In this document: piece by piece, positions 43,014-52,258 of the stretch
Layout: each line of letters starts with the position of its first letter
Numbering within the stretch: the first letter of the stretch is position 1
DNA from: CAUZFZ01 sp963579025
GTDB lineage: Bacteria > Planctomycetota > Planctomycetia > Planctomycetales > Planctomycetaceae
NCBI GenBank assembly: GCA_963579025.1
Contig: CAUZFZ010000010.1
Location: 1-64,000 of the forward strand
Length of the DNA stretch: 64,000 nt
Direction: 5' to 3'
Notes under the pieces: generated by a model
Databases searched by the model: none
The model's input: the letters and a program-made list of their open reading frames with translations, nothing else
Told to the model about the DNA's origin: nothing
Program-made: the position numbers and the translations under genes

Positions 43014-43538
43014 TTGATGACAACAGCGAGTGAATTGAGACAGTGCTTTCCGAGAACGGGAACATTGACATGGATCGGCCTGAGCCCGGAACGGCGAGGT
43101 TCGATGGTGAGCGTGAACGAAGCTGATGTGAAAACCGAAACGGGACTGGCTGACGATTATCACGCTCGCAACGGCCGTTCGAAACGTCAGGTCACGATTA
43201 TCCAACAGGAACATCTTGATGTCGTTGGCATGCTGCTCGAACGCGAGTCAGTTCCGCCCGAGATCACACGTCGCAACCTTGTTGTATCCGGCATCAACCT
43301 TGTGGCACTGAAGGACCAGCGATTCCGAATTGGCGAAGTCGTGTTTGAGGGAAGCGGTCCATGTGCACCGTGTTCTCGCATGGAGGAGAACCTTGGCCCC
43401 GGTGGATTCAACGCCATGCGCGGACACGGCGGCATCACGACGGTTGTCGTTGAAGCTGGAACGATCCGGGTGAGTGATACCGTTGAGTGGATCGGACCGC
43501 GCGAGTCATCCGACGACGACGCAGATGACACTGAATAG
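43014..43538 (+). CDS. MOSC-domain protein
   Basis: The 174-residue protein starts about 20 bp after the peptidase. It matches MOSC proteins: TLTWIGLSPERRG, GLADDYHA, KRQVTIIQQEHL, RRNLVVSGINLVALK, FRIGEVVFEGSGPCAPCSRMEE and GHGGIT. The Cys in GPCAPC is the probable sulfur- or molybdenum-cofactor-related residue of the family. MOSC domains act in sulfur carrier or molybdopterin-linked reactions. It is probably cytoplasmic. Two adjacent ATG codons make the first residue uncertain. Confidence 0.85.
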   Translation: MMTTASELRQCFPRTGTLTWIGLSPERRGSMVSVNEADVKTETGLADDYHARNGRSKRQVTIIQQEHLDVVGMLLERESVPPEITRRNLVVSGINLVALKDQRFRIGEVVFEGSGPCAPCSRMEENLGPGGFNAMRGHGGITTVVVEAGTIRVSDTVEWIGPRESSDDDADDTE

Positions 43539-43579
43539 CCCAGCCCTTGATTGTGGAAGTTCAACGCTGCCGCGATGAC

Positions 43580-45574
43580 CTAATTCGATGATTCGAAGGC
43601 GCCAATGTCTGGGGCTTCGCCATTGAAGCTGTTGTCGTTGACTCCCGGAATGATGACACCCTTATCTATGGCCGGGCTGTTCGGTCGCAGGTGGTAGTCG
43701 CCGCTGGTGGGATCGACGAGTCCGGGGTTGGCGATGACTGCGCCGGAAAGGAACGGGTGGCGTTTTTGCGCGACTGCTTTCGTTGCGTAGAGCTTGCTGC
43801 GGACCTTCAGCAGCGAGCCTGTTTCTGCATGGATGATGTCGTTCGTCATGTCGATCGGAGACGCTGTATCGCGGGCGAACACGAATCCGTCTCGCGTGCC
43901 CTGCCAGATGTTGTTGGCGAATACCAGCTTCCTCCATTCCGCCACCTGGACACGAAAGGCGTTCGTATTCGGGACCGACGTGTGACACGTGTTGTGAAAG
44001 AAGAATGCCCAGCCAGTGGTCCCGTATTTCGTGCCACCGTTCGTCTTAACCGGATAGCCCTCGTAGTGTGGCGGGTACCGGGCCGCTGTTGTGTTTCCTG
44101 CGCCGGCCATCACGTTGTAGAGCACATAAGTTGGTCCGTGGTAACCCTGGGCGATGGAGATGCCTGACAGGAAGTTCTCCATTCGATTCCGAAAGATTCG
44201 CACGTTACGGCACTGGCCGTCGGCTTCGATCAGATCGTCGCACACCTTGACGATGTGGTTGTTATAGAAGTCGGTTTCGTGAGTTCGAACATTCGGTGGC
44301 GGTCCCATGGGTGTCAGGTTGATGCCATCGAACAGGCCGTCGATGACGTTGTCGCGAAACACCAGGCCGCGGCCTTCGTAGGGGCTATGTACGTAAACGG
44401 CGCCGAGTTCGATGTTGGCCGAATAGCCGACGTCGTCCATGCCTTTGGGCAGGAATCCCCATCGAGTGCAGTCGTCGAGAAACCGGCAGTGTTCGATCAG
44501 CAACCGGTTTGTAGCCCGCTTGATCGCTATTGGCAGTGTGCAGTATTGGAAAGTGCAGCGACGGAACGTGATGTCGTCTGAGTTATTGACGTAAAACACC
44601 TGCCCCTGGAAGAAGCGGCAGGTGATGTCGCTGTAGACGACATGGCGACTGGATGAGTGCTCTGCGACACCCTGCCGATGCGCAACGTGAATGACGGATT
44701 CGCCTGGTTTGTAGTGGGGACAGTAGACGACGATTTCCGTGCCCGTGCAGAAGTACGCTTCTTCGATTCCGTACGTGCCGAACTTGTGGCCACCGACTGT
44801 CTTTGCCTTGAGATTGGCGAGCGAGCCGACGGGGTACATTCGTCCAACGTCGCCCGATTTGGGATTCTCGATGCAAACGACCCACGTTTTCCCTTTGTAC
44901 GGCGTCGAGAAATATCCACGACCGAGATCCTTCCATCTGGCGGTCAAGCTGGAAACGTCTGACCCATCGATGATCGCAGTTTCTCCTTTTGCCCCCCGAA
45001 TAACGATCGGCGCTTCTGCTGTGCCTTTCCCAACGGCGGGCAGGTCGCCCTCGTAGTAGATCCCCTGATGTACGACGACATGCGTGCCCGCACGGTTGGC
45101 CTGTTTCAACGCGGATGCCAGCGTTCGCTTAGGCCGCGCTGCGGTACCAGGATTCGTGTCGTCTCCGGTTTTTGCAACGTGGATCTCTCTAACCGCCGCT
45201 GGTGGCTCGCCGGGGTTCGCTCGGGTCCGGCCGGTGAAATCCTCGCGGTGAACGACGCGACCACCCGGCGCGATGAATTCCGCTCGGAACTGGTATTGAG
45301 TGTCGGGTTCGAGATCAAACACCGATCCGGCATAGAACGAGTAGTCATGCACCTGCACGGGGTCGAGCAGTCGGCGAGGTTCACCGCCTGACAGCATGTA
45401 AAGTCGCACCTGATCAATTTGCGCCGGCTGCACACCTCGGGGCGCATCCAGCACCACACCGATCGTGTGAAAATTGCCGTATGCCTCGGCAGACTCAGCT
45501 GCAGACGTCGTCCATGAAATGCACACGGCCGCGGCAAAGATCGAGAAATGGGAGCGAGGAATGTGAACGTTCAT
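43580..45574 (-). CDS. Secreted parallel beta-helix protein with an N-terminal beta-sandwich
   Basis: The start at 45574 (MNVHIPRSHFSIFAAAVCISW) has GAAGGG 9 nt upstream and gives a signal peptide ending near TSAAESAEA. The 664-residue product has a fibronectin/beta-sandwich part (about 28-120) and then a right-handed beta-helix: VREIHVAKTGDDTNPGTAARPKRTLASALK marks the typical entry, followed by HVVYSDITCRFF, ITFRRCTFQYC and LFIEHCRFL-like coils. Such proteins bind or cleave acidic polysaccharides (pectate-lyase fold). Catalytic residues are not identifiable. It diverges from an L-fucose-dehydrogenase-like gene. Confidence 0.72.
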   Translation of the reverse strand: MNVHIPRSHFSIFAAAVCISWTTSAAESAEAYGNFHTIGVVLDAPRGVQPAQIDQVRLYMLSGGEPRRLLDPVQVHDYSFYAGSVFDLEPDTQYQFRAEFIAPGGRVVHREDFTGRTRANPGEPPAAVREIHVAKTGDDTNPGTAARPKRTLASALKQANRAGTHVVVHQGIYYEGDLPAVGKGTAEAPIVIRGAKGETAIIDGSDVSSLTARWKDLGRGYFSTPYKGKTWVVCIENPKSGDVGRMYPVGSLANLKAKTVGGHKFGTYGIEEAYFCTGTEIVVYCPHYKPGESVIHVAHRQGVAEHSSSRHVVYSDITCRFFQGQVFYVNNSDDITFRRCTFQYCTLPIAIKRATNRLLIEHCRFLDDCTRWGFLPKGMDDVGYSANIELGAVYVHSPYEGRGLVFRDNVIDGLFDGINLTPMGPPPNVRTHETDFYNNHIVKVCDDLIEADGQCRNVRIFRNRMENFLSGISIAQGYHGPTYVLYNVMAGAGNTTAARYPPHYEGYPVKTNGGTKYGTTGWAFFFHNTCHTSVPNTNAFRVQVAEWRKLVFANNIWQGTRDGFVFARDTASPIDMTNDIIHAETGSLLKVRSKLYATKAVAQKRHPFLSGAVIANPGLVDPTSGDYHLRPNSPAIDKGVIIPGVNDNSFNGEAPDIGAFESSN

Positions 45575-45802
45575 GGCAAGGCCCTTCTCAACGTGTCGTG
45601 GTGTCATCTGTCTCGCGACCGTGACTGAGTCAGTTGCGATCGGCGGCGTTGAAGTTCCGGTCGGATGGACGATGCTACGTTTCGCAATGGTTTGCGACCA
45701 GGTGTGCGGCATGAGCGTGTTCGCTCTGTCGATTCGGCTGGCTCGGCGGGGTGACGCGTTTCGAGAGTCAGTTGATTCCAGAATCCTTGAGAGGTCTTGC
45801 TG

Positions 45803-46591
45803 ATGGATCTACAGCTTCAGGACAACGTCGTTCTCGTGACTGGCGGTTCCAAGGGAATTGGCGAAGGCATCGTACGGTCGTTTCTGGCCGAGGGGGCCCG
45901 TGTGGCGAATGTGAATCGCAGCACGGCCGAAGGACAGGCGATGGAAGTCGAGTACGCCGCGAAAGGGCAGGACTGCTTCTTCATCCAGGGGGACCTGTCC
46001 AACGCTGAAGTCTCCAGACATGCGGTACAGGCAACGGTCGAGAAGTTTGGCCGCCTGGACGTGCTGGTGAACAACGCCGGAGTGAACGACGGCGTCTCGC
46101 TGGATTCCGGACCGGACGAATTCGTTGAGTCGCTGCGTCGTAACCTGGTCCACTATTACGCGCTGGTCCATTACGCCCGCGAAGAGCTGGAGAAGGCTTG
46201 CGGCTCGATCATCAACATCGGTTCGAAAGTGAGCGTCACCGGGCAGGGAGGCACATCGGCGTACGCGGCGGCCAAGGGTGGAATCAACGCCCTGACGCGC
46301 GAATGGGCTGTTGACTTCGCTGAGTCCGGTGTTCGCGTCAATACCGTCATGCCGGCGGAAACCTGGACGCCGCTCTACGAGAACTGGCTGAACACGATGC
46401 CCGACCCGGAAGGCACAAAGCGGAAGATCGAGCACTTCATTCCACTGGGCCGGCGATTCACGACAACAAAGGAGATCGCCGACATGGTCGTGTTTCTGGC
46501 GTCGCCGCGATCGAGCCATACGACGGGACAAATCATCTTTGTCGATGGCGGGTACACGCACCTGGACAGGAAGTTCACGGCTGAAATCTAG
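45803..46591 (+). CDS. Short-chain dehydrogenase, L-fucose dehydrogenase-like
   Basis: The ATG at 45803 has GAGAGG 8 nt upstream, so it is preferred to the TTG at 45797. The 262-residue SDR has TGGSKGIG for NAD(P), the NNAGVNDG motif and the catalytic Tyr154-x3-Lys158 in SAYAAAKGG. The sequence pattern (NLVHYYALVHYA, KVSVTGQGGTS, PAETWTPLYENWL, GQIIFVDGGYTHLDR) matches my memory of L-fucose dehydrogenases, which oxidise L-fucose to the lactone. A sugar or polyol substrate is likely; fucose is inferred. It is a cytoplasmic, single-gene unit. Confidence 0.78.
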   Translation: MDLQLQDNVVLVTGGSKGIGEGIVRSFLAEGARVANVNRSTAEGQAMEVEYAAKGQDCFFIQGDLSNAEVSRHAVQATVEKFGRLDVLVNNAGVNDGVSLDSGPDEFVESLRRNLVHYYALVHYAREELEKACGSIINIGSKVSVTGQGGTSAYAAAKGGINALTREWAVDFAESGVRVNTVMPAETWTPLYENWLNTMPDPEGTKRKIEHFIPLGRRFTTTKEIADMVVFLASPRSSHTTGQIIFVDGGYTHLDRKFTAEI

Positions 46592-46679
46592 CGACTGTTA
46601 TCGGGCCAAAGTCTGGCGACTTCGGCTACATCGCATTTGGATTATCGCCCCGCCCGTCGGGTTCTTGCGACGATCGTGA

Positions 46680-47714
46680 TCATGCAGCGGGTTTCTGGTA
46701 GTGCTGGTCTGCGGGCATGGCTTCCATCAGCATTTCAATCAGCTTTTCGCTGTCGATGTCGGCTGCCTGGGCTGCGTAATTGACAGCCACGCGGTGTCGC
46801 AGAGCTGGTTTCGCTACCGCCTGAACGTCGCCTGAGGTCGCGTGATATCGACCGTGCAGGATCGCTCTGGCCTTCGCGCAACTGACCAGTGTGAGAACTC
46901 CACGCGGTCCGGCGCCCCAGTTGGCCCACTTGTTGATCACGTCCGGCGATTCCGCAGTGCCCGGACGGCTGGCACGGACCAGAGCCCATGCGTAACCCAG
47001 AACCTGATCGCTGACCGGGACGTCGCGAACCATCTTCTGAAAGTCGATGATCTCGTCGGCGGACACAACGGATTCGATCTTGCCCATCTGCCCGGTCGTG
47101 ACTCGCCGGGCGATCTCCCATTCCTCGGCGCCGCTGGGGTAGTCGACCTTGATGTACAGCAGGAAGCGGTCCAACTGAGCTTCTGGAAGCGGATACGTGC
47201 CTTCCTGCTCCAGTGGGTTCTGGGTGGCCAGGACAAAGAATGGATCGGGCAGGTCGTGCATCGTTCCACCGGCACTGACGTGCCGTTCCTGCATGGCCTC
47301 AAGCATGGCAGCCTGCGTCTTCGGCGGTGTCCGGTTGATCTCATCCGCGAGGATCATGTTGGCGAACAATGGACCTGGCAGGAACTTGTACGCTCGTGCC
47401 CCCGTCTCGACGTCTTCCTGAATGATCTCCGTGCCGGACACATCACTCGGCATGAGGTCCGGTGTGAACTGAATCCGCTTGAAGGACATATGCAGTGCTT
47501 CGGCGACGGAGCTGATCAGCAGTGTCTTTGCCAGACCGGGCACACCTTCCAGCAGGGCGTGCCCTCGCGCCAGCATTGCGACCAGAACCTGCTCGACGAC
47601 ATCTGTCTGGCCGACGATGACCTTTGATAGTTCTTCGCTGATTTTTGAAAACGCGGCGGAGCATTTTTCCACAGCCGCCTGGTCATCACGCGTCGGTTCG
47701 GGCATTTCAGACAT
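46680..47714 (-). CDS. moxR: MoxR-family AAA ATPase
   Basis: The 344-residue ATPase has Walker A GVPGLAKT (residues 57-64), Walker B MILADEINR, a sensor ATQNPLEQEGTYPLPEAQLDRF, and the C-terminal lid. MoxR proteins act as chaperone-like ATPases with DUF58/VWA partners for metal insertion or cell-envelope tasks. Here no DUF58 or VWA gene is next to it: the downstream neighbour is a convergent SDR and the upstream gene is a divergent shell protein. Its partner must be elsewhere. Confidence 0.92.
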   Translation of the reverse strand: MSEMPEPTRDDQAAVEKCSAAFSKISEELSKVIVGQTDVVEQVLVAMLARGHALLEGVPGLAKTLLISSVAEALHMSFKRIQFTPDLMPSDVSGTEIIQEDVETGARAYKFLPGPLFANMILADEINRTPPKTQAAMLEAMQERHVSAGGTMHDLPDPFFVLATQNPLEQEGTYPLPEAQLDRFLLYIKVDYPSGAEEWEIARRVTTGQMGKIESVVSADEIIDFQKMVRDVPVSDQVLGYAWALVRASRPGTAESPDVINKWANWGAGPRGVLTLVSCAKARAILHGRYHATSGDVQAVAKPALRHRVAVNYAAQAADIDSEKLIEMLMEAMPADQHYQKPAA

Positions 47715-47954
47715 TCAGAGCATTCCCATTCGTCGTTGTATGTGGTGAAGAGTCGCCTGCTGCGCCGTGAGCGGAGAACCGTATCGGTCGCGCAAAACGT
47801 CAACAACTCAACGAGGTGGGCGGACTCATCCGGACAACCGATTCGACCAGTGCGAGGTTTCAGACCGGACTCGCCGGTGTCGCCTGCCAGTTCTCCAGTG
47901 ACGAGCTATGTTGAATCCGAATCGACGGACTCGCTCAAACGACTTGAGTCAACC

Positions 47955-48572
47955 ATGACCACGGATGTACCGCTCAGCCTTGCTCTGCTGGAAGTCGGCA
48001 ACCTGTCGCCATCGTTTGTCGTGGCCGACTGGTGCTCAAAGGCGGCGGGGGTGCATCTGCTGGGAATCGAGAGCACTGATGGGGCCGCTCAGTGCATCAA
48101 ACTGGTGGGCTCGCTGGGCGATGTCGAGCATGCGGCCAAGGCCGGCGTCGAGCTTGCCCGGCGGATGGGTTCAGAGGCGTTTGTGTCCGTGCTGCCGGCT
48201 CCATTGGATGTGACAGCTCAACTGGCGGACCCAAAACCCGTTCAAAACGTGCAGATGGGGATGACCGACAACCGCATTCCACGGGATGACGCGATGAGTG
48301 ACGAAAATGCTCTGGGACTACTCGAAACACAGGGACTTGTCGCCGCCCTGCACGCGACCGATGACATGCTCAAGTCCGCCAGCGTGACTCTGGTCGGCAA
48401 AGAGAAAATCGGGGCGGCGTACGTCACCATCATGATCCGCGGCGATGTCGCTGCGGTGCAGAACGCGATTGAGACCGGTCAGGCGACCGTCACGCGGCTT
48501 GGTGGCAAACTGATCATGGCCGACGTCATCGCCCGTCCGCATACCGAACTGGCGGCGCTGCTGCCGACGTAG
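47955..48572 (+). CDS. Tandem-BMC-domain microcompartment shell protein (BMC-T type)
   Basis: The start at 47955 (MTTDVPLSLALLEVGNL) fits the family; the longer frame upstream is not domain-like. The 205-residue protein has two BMC domains: about 8-85 (LALLEVGNLSPSFVVADW, then GDVEHAAKAGVELARR) and about 112-198 (ALGLLETQGLVAALHATDDMLKSASV, then RGDVAAVQNAIETG). Such proteins form pseudo-hexameric trimers in the shell of protein organelles. The Cys iron-sulfur site of PduT-like members is not evident. No other shell or enzyme gene of a compartment is in the window, so it is a satellite or orphan gene. Confidence 0.85.
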   Translation: MTTDVPLSLALLEVGNLSPSFVVADWCSKAAGVHLLGIESTDGAAQCIKLVGSLGDVEHAAKAGVELARRMGSEAFVSVLPAPLDVTAQLADPKPVQNVQMGMTDNRIPRDDAMSDENALGLLETQGLVAALHATDDMLKSASVTLVGKEKIGAAYVTIMIRGDVAAVQNAIETGQATVTRLGGKLIMADVIARPHTELAALLPT

Positions 48573-48652
48573 TCATCTCGGGCGAGATCGATTTCGGCCT
48601 GATCAGCCGGATTTTTTCTGCGTCGTACCCGATTTGTGGCCGCTCGGTGCCA

Positions 48653-50026
48653 TCAGCGATCACCGTCGGGAGTACTCGCCGTTGGCTTCGACTTCAGACC
48701 AACGGTATTGACCGCGATCACTCGGTAGGTGTGCGTTCTGGCGGGGTCGGCTTTGGTGTCGGTGAAGCGCATCGGCACGAGCGGCTGGGTTGGCGTGTCG
48801 CTGTATTGCAAGTTCTGAAACAGGGGGCGGCCGAACCGGTTCCTGCCATCCTCTGGCGCACGGGCGAGAAACTCGCCGTCTCGCTCAATAATGAACCCGG
48901 CCAGTCCACTTTCGACGTCGGCTGCTGATTCCCAACTCAGCTCGTTGCCGTTTACTCGCAGGACGGTCGGCGTGGGAGGTGGTGTCGTGTCGGTCACGGC
49001 CGTGTCCTTCACGTATTGCATCCAGGCTTGCGCGATGGCCTTGTTCGGCAACCATGCCGCCTTCAGTGGGTCACCATCGAATTTCGCGGCAGGGACGGCT
49101 TCGAAGCCGGTTGGTCCAGCCAGCCAAACATCCTGGGTTGGCATGGCCTGAAGCGGTTCGCCGCTGACTTTCGGCAGCCGGACACTCAGGCAGGCATCAA
49201 GCCACGGAATGGCGAAGTATCGCTGGTTACCGCATTCGTGCGCCGTCAGCGGATCGACGGCCACGCCGATGAGTCCACCACGGCCTCGGACCTCAGTGAA
49301 AAAGACTTCATTTGCGGGCCAGACGCGTGCGAACCGCCCGTCTTTGACCGTCACGCCTTCTTTCGTGCCGGGATTGCACATGACCGGTACCCGCAGCGCT
49401 GCGGCGGGCAACGTGTGATTCTTGATCGTGGGACGTTCCGGGTTCGGTTTCAGAAGCGGGACACCCGAGCGGAGCCACGCAGCGGCCACGCGTTCCGGGT
49501 GCAGCAGCACCATTCCACCGGCCCAATGCCCGCCACCGCTGTGTCCCCACAAGGCCCACGGCACTGTGGCCAGTTCGGCATGTCCCGACTTTGCGCCAAG
49601 GTCAATCAGACACTTCTGAAACGCGGCGTCGGAGCCATTACGCGGATCGCACCACATCTGGCAGTCAGCCTGCTGCGGCTGCTCGTAGGAAGGAGCCAGC
49701 AAGGCACACTCGTGCTTCCGGGCCAGCGCCTGCCAGTGCAAGTCATAAGCGCCTGTCAGGCCGGACTTGCACGATCCCTCGCCGCAACCGTGCTGATGCA
49801 CAACAACTCCACGCAGTGTCTCGACGTCTTCTGGAATCCAGACCGTGTAATTCACTGGAAAGATCAACTTCCCGGGGTCAGTCGAAGCCGCGCATCGCAC
49901 CCGATAGTAAGGGGGATCTGCCGCTGGAAAGACGTCATACGGAGCGGTCTGCGCGAGCAAACCCGCCGGCAGCGCCGAGAGCAGAATCGCCGAGCAGCAT
50001 AAGAACGAAAATACCCGTGAAATCAT
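48653..50026 (-). CDS. Secreted alpha/beta hydrolase with a C-terminal FnIII-like domain
   Basis: The 457-residue protein has a signal peptide (cleavage near LLAQTAP, about residue 26). It has a VVVHQHGCGEGSC oxyanion-side loop and a nucleophile elbow WGHSGGGHWAGG with Ser163. Several paired cysteines (81, 86, 107, 122, 126, 139) suggest disulfides outside the cytoplasm. The C-terminal stretch after about 355 (TPPPTPTVLRVNGNELSWE, then THTYRVIAVN) is fibronectin-III-like. It is probably an exported esterase or carbohydrate esterase. The substrate is unknown. There is no operon partner. Confidence 0.72.
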   Translation of the reverse strand: MISRVFSFLCCSAILLSALPAGLLAQTAPYDVFPAADPPYYRVRCAASTDPGKLIFPVNYTVWIPEDVETLRGVVVHQHGCGEGSCKSGLTGAYDLHWQALARKHECALLAPSYEQPQQADCQMWCDPRNGSDAAFQKCLIDLGAKSGHAELATVPWALWGHSGGGHWAGGMVLLHPERVAAAWLRSGVPLLKPNPERPTIKNHTLPAAALRVPVMCNPGTKEGVTVKDGRFARVWPANEVFFTEVRGRGGLIGVAVDPLTAHECGNQRYFAIPWLDACLSVRLPKVSGEPLQAMPTQDVWLAGPTGFEAVPAAKFDGDPLKAAWLPNKAIAQAWMQYVKDTAVTDTTPPPTPTVLRVNGNELSWESAADVESGLAGFIIERDGEFLARAPEDGRNRFGRPLFQNLQYSDTPTQPLVPMRFTDTKADPARTHTYRVIAVNTVGLKSKPTASTPDGDR

Positions 50027-50261
50027 GGATCAGTCCCGTTGCTGAGTAGGAAAGCCGGGTCTACACGCAGGTTGGAAGTCGCGAGTGGTCTCGCATGTTC
50101 GAATCGTACAGCCGTCGGACTCCCGCCAGCACCCTCACCATGAAGTCACCCGGCCGGATGACGAGCCTGCACGCTATCCAACAATGCAGCGAGAGAATAA
50201 GAGTGTGATCAGAACGACCAATGTGCCGGCTTGCCACATTCTATGAATGGGCGCTGTCCAA

Positions 50262-51293
50262 CTAAGCCGCTTCGGCGGACTGCTGGTCCCACGAATTGCC
50301 AGCCAGTGACTGCAGCACACGCTCGGCCAGTTCGACCGCCGCGAGCGCCGTCACTCCGTCGCATGTCGGCGTCTGCCCCGTTCGGATGCAGTGCGTGAAC
50401 TCAGCCAGCTCTGCGGTGAGTGCGTCGGCGTCGCTGACCTGAGGCTGCTCGACCTGAATAAACCGGCCGAAGATGTCCTTCTTAAGCTGTTCGACATTGG
50501 CGTCTGGCTGCATGGCCAGGTCGACAGGCGAGGCGCCACTCAATAGAGAATCGTCCGGCGTATAAGCCACGACTTCCCGAGTGTGGAAGTCAATCGAAAC
50601 GGATTGCGCTGCTGACCAGATTTGCATTCTGCGGTGCGCGGTCGGGTTGACTCGACTGGCCGTCAGGTCGGCGATGCAACCATTACGGAACCGCAGCCGA
50701 ACATTCACTATGTCCTCCTGATGGCTGATGACCTGTGTGCCGATCGCATCGACAGATTCAACAGGCGAACTGACCAGACTGAGCACCAGATCGAGATCGT
50801 GAATGAGCAGGTCGTGCACAACTCCGATATCAGTGGAGCGGAACGGAAACGGACTCACTCGCTCTGCCCGGATGTATCGAGGACGACTGCAGTAGTCACG
50901 TGCGGCCTGCATGGCTGGATTGAATCGTTCGACGTGACCCACCTGCAGGATTGTGTTGCGTTTGCGAGCCAGGTCGACCAGTTGCCGAGCTTCCACGACA
51001 CTGGCTGTCAGCGGTTTCTCGACAAGCACTGGCAGCCCGCGCTGCAGGAATTCACTGGCCACGGACAGATGCATGGACGTCGGCACGACGATCGAGGCAG
51101 CATCGACACGTGCGATCGCTGAGCGAAAATCCGGTACCCAGTCGGCGTGAAAGTCGGCAGCCACCTGGCGGCCGATGTCTTCTCGCGGATCCGCGACAGC
51201 GACCAGATCGACTCCGTCCATACCGGCCAGGATGCGAGCGTGGTGTTTCCCGAGGGCTCCGACACCAACGACCATTGTTCGCAGTAAGCTCAT
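50262..51293 (-). CDS. Gfo/Idh/MocA-family NAD(P)-dependent oxidoreductase in the lipid A block
   Basis: The start at 51293 (MSLLRTMVVGVGALGKHHARIL) places the Rossmann GVGALG at the N terminus. The 343-residue protein has the family EKPL motif (VLVEKPLTASV) and a catalytic-side HDLDLVLSLV. It acts on a pyranose-type substrate. It follows lpxA by 91 bp in the order ompH-lpxC-lpxA. In some bacteria a family member, GnnA, next to lpxA makes UDP-3-oxo-GlcNAc for amide-linked lipid A; here the aminotransferase GnnB is not adjacent. The lipid A link is inferred from position. Confidence 0.8.
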   Translation of the reverse strand: MSLLRTMVVGVGALGKHHARILAGMDGVDLVAVADPREDIGRQVAADFHADWVPDFRSAIARVDAASIVVPTSMHLSVASEFLQRGLPVLVEKPLTASVVEARQLVDLARKRNTILQVGHVERFNPAMQAARDYCSRPRYIRAERVSPFPFRSTDIGVVHDLLIHDLDLVLSLVSSPVESVDAIGTQVISHQEDIVNVRLRFRNGCIADLTASRVNPTAHRRMQIWSAAQSVSIDFHTREVVAYTPDDSLLSGASPVDLAMQPDANVEQLKKDIFGRFIQVEQPQVSDADALTAELAEFTHCIRTGQTPTCDGVTALAAVELAERVLQSLAGNSWDQQSAEAA

Positions 51294-51384
51294 TTTGTGT
51301 CGTCTCTGCGGGGCATCTTTTGAGTCGTTCCGGAGCTGATCGCTGGAACACATATTGGTTGATTGTGGCCGTTCGCCATCGGGA

Positions 51385-52245
51385 CTACGCCGCCTGCGCC
51401 GGTGAGAGTTCATCCGCTGGCGGTTCATTCCAATCCCGGAAGGACTCGCGATAACGCCCCGCCTTACCCGACTGCTGACGTTCAATGAACTCGAACAGAC
51501 CTCGCAGTTCCTGTGGCAGTTTGCCGTTCAGTTCTTCCTCGAAGGACGCCCGCACGGCGGCAATTTTCTCGCGTCGACGGAACAGCATTCGATGTGCCCG
51601 CTTCATAAGCTGAATGGAATCCTCGGATACTCCGGACCGCCGCATCCCCACATCGTTGATTTTCACGATCCGGAAACCGTCATTGCCTCCGTCTCCGAAC
51701 ATGCAGGGTGCGACATCCTGCCGCACCGTGCTCTGACCGCCGACAAATGCCAGCGTGCCAATTGAACAGAATTGATGCACGGCCGTGCCGCCAGAGACGA
51801 TCGCGTGGTCATGCACGTGAACATGCCCGCCCAGCAATACGTCATTGACCAGAGTCGTGTGGTCATACACATGGCAGTTATGTCCGACGTGGGCATGCAC
51901 CATCATCAGGTTGTGACTGCCGATCCGAGTCGTGTGGTCCTCTTTCTCGGCTCCACGATGCACGGTTACACCTTCGCGGCAGTGATTGTCGTCGCCCATG
52001 ATCAGCCGTGTGGGTGCTCCCGAATACCCGACGTCCTGTGGCTCACCGCCAATCACGCAGCCGTGACCAAACCGGTTGCCACTACCGATCACCGTGTGTC
52101 CCAGGATGCTGCAGTGACTTTCCAGCAAAGTGCCATCACCAATCACGACGTCAGGGCCCACGTCGCAGAACGGGCCAATCTTCACATCCTGGCCGAGAAC
52201 GGCCCAAGGATGGACCTGCGAAAGTGGTGAGATCTCTGGGGGCAT
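51385..52245 (-). CDS. lpxA: Acyl-ACP:UDP-sugar O/N-acyltransferase LpxA
   Basis: The start at 52245 (MPPEISPLSQVHPWAVLG) has AGGA about 8 nt upstream. The 286-residue left-handed beta-helix protein has hexapeptide repeats throughout and the catalytic-histidine region VHAHVGHNCHVYDH, followed by LGGHVHVHDHAIVSGG and FCSIGTLAFVGG. It adds the first 3-hydroxyacyl chain to UDP-GlcNAc or its 3-amino analogue in lipid A synthesis, in the cytoplasm. It starts 13 bp after lpxC ends, so both are one operon. The helical C-terminal domain is complete. Confidence 0.93.
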   Translation of the reverse strand: MPPEISPLSQVHPWAVLGQDVKIGPFCDVGPDVVIGDGTLLESHCSILGHTVIGSGNRFGHGCVIGGEPQDVGYSGAPTRLIMGDDNHCREGVTVHRGAEKEDHTTRIGSHNLMMVHAHVGHNCHVYDHTTLVNDVLLGGHVHVHDHAIVSGGTAVHQFCSIGTLAFVGGQSTVRQDVAPCMFGDGGNDGFRIVKINDVGMRRSGVSEDSIQLMKRAHRMLFRRREKIAAVRASFEEELNGKLPQELRGLFEFIERQQSGKAGRYRESFRDWNEPPADELSPAQAA

Positions 52246-52258
52246 GTTTGAGTTCCTG

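Noticed and set aside
45797..45802. TTG at 45797 as the SDR start
   Set aside because: The ATG at 45803 has GAGAGG at proper spacing and begins the family's usual N terminus.
49016..50002. 328-codon plus-strand ORF opposite the secreted hydrolase
   Set aside because: The minus strand has a signal peptide and GHSGG motif; the plus-strand product is Arg/His/Gln-rich without motifs.
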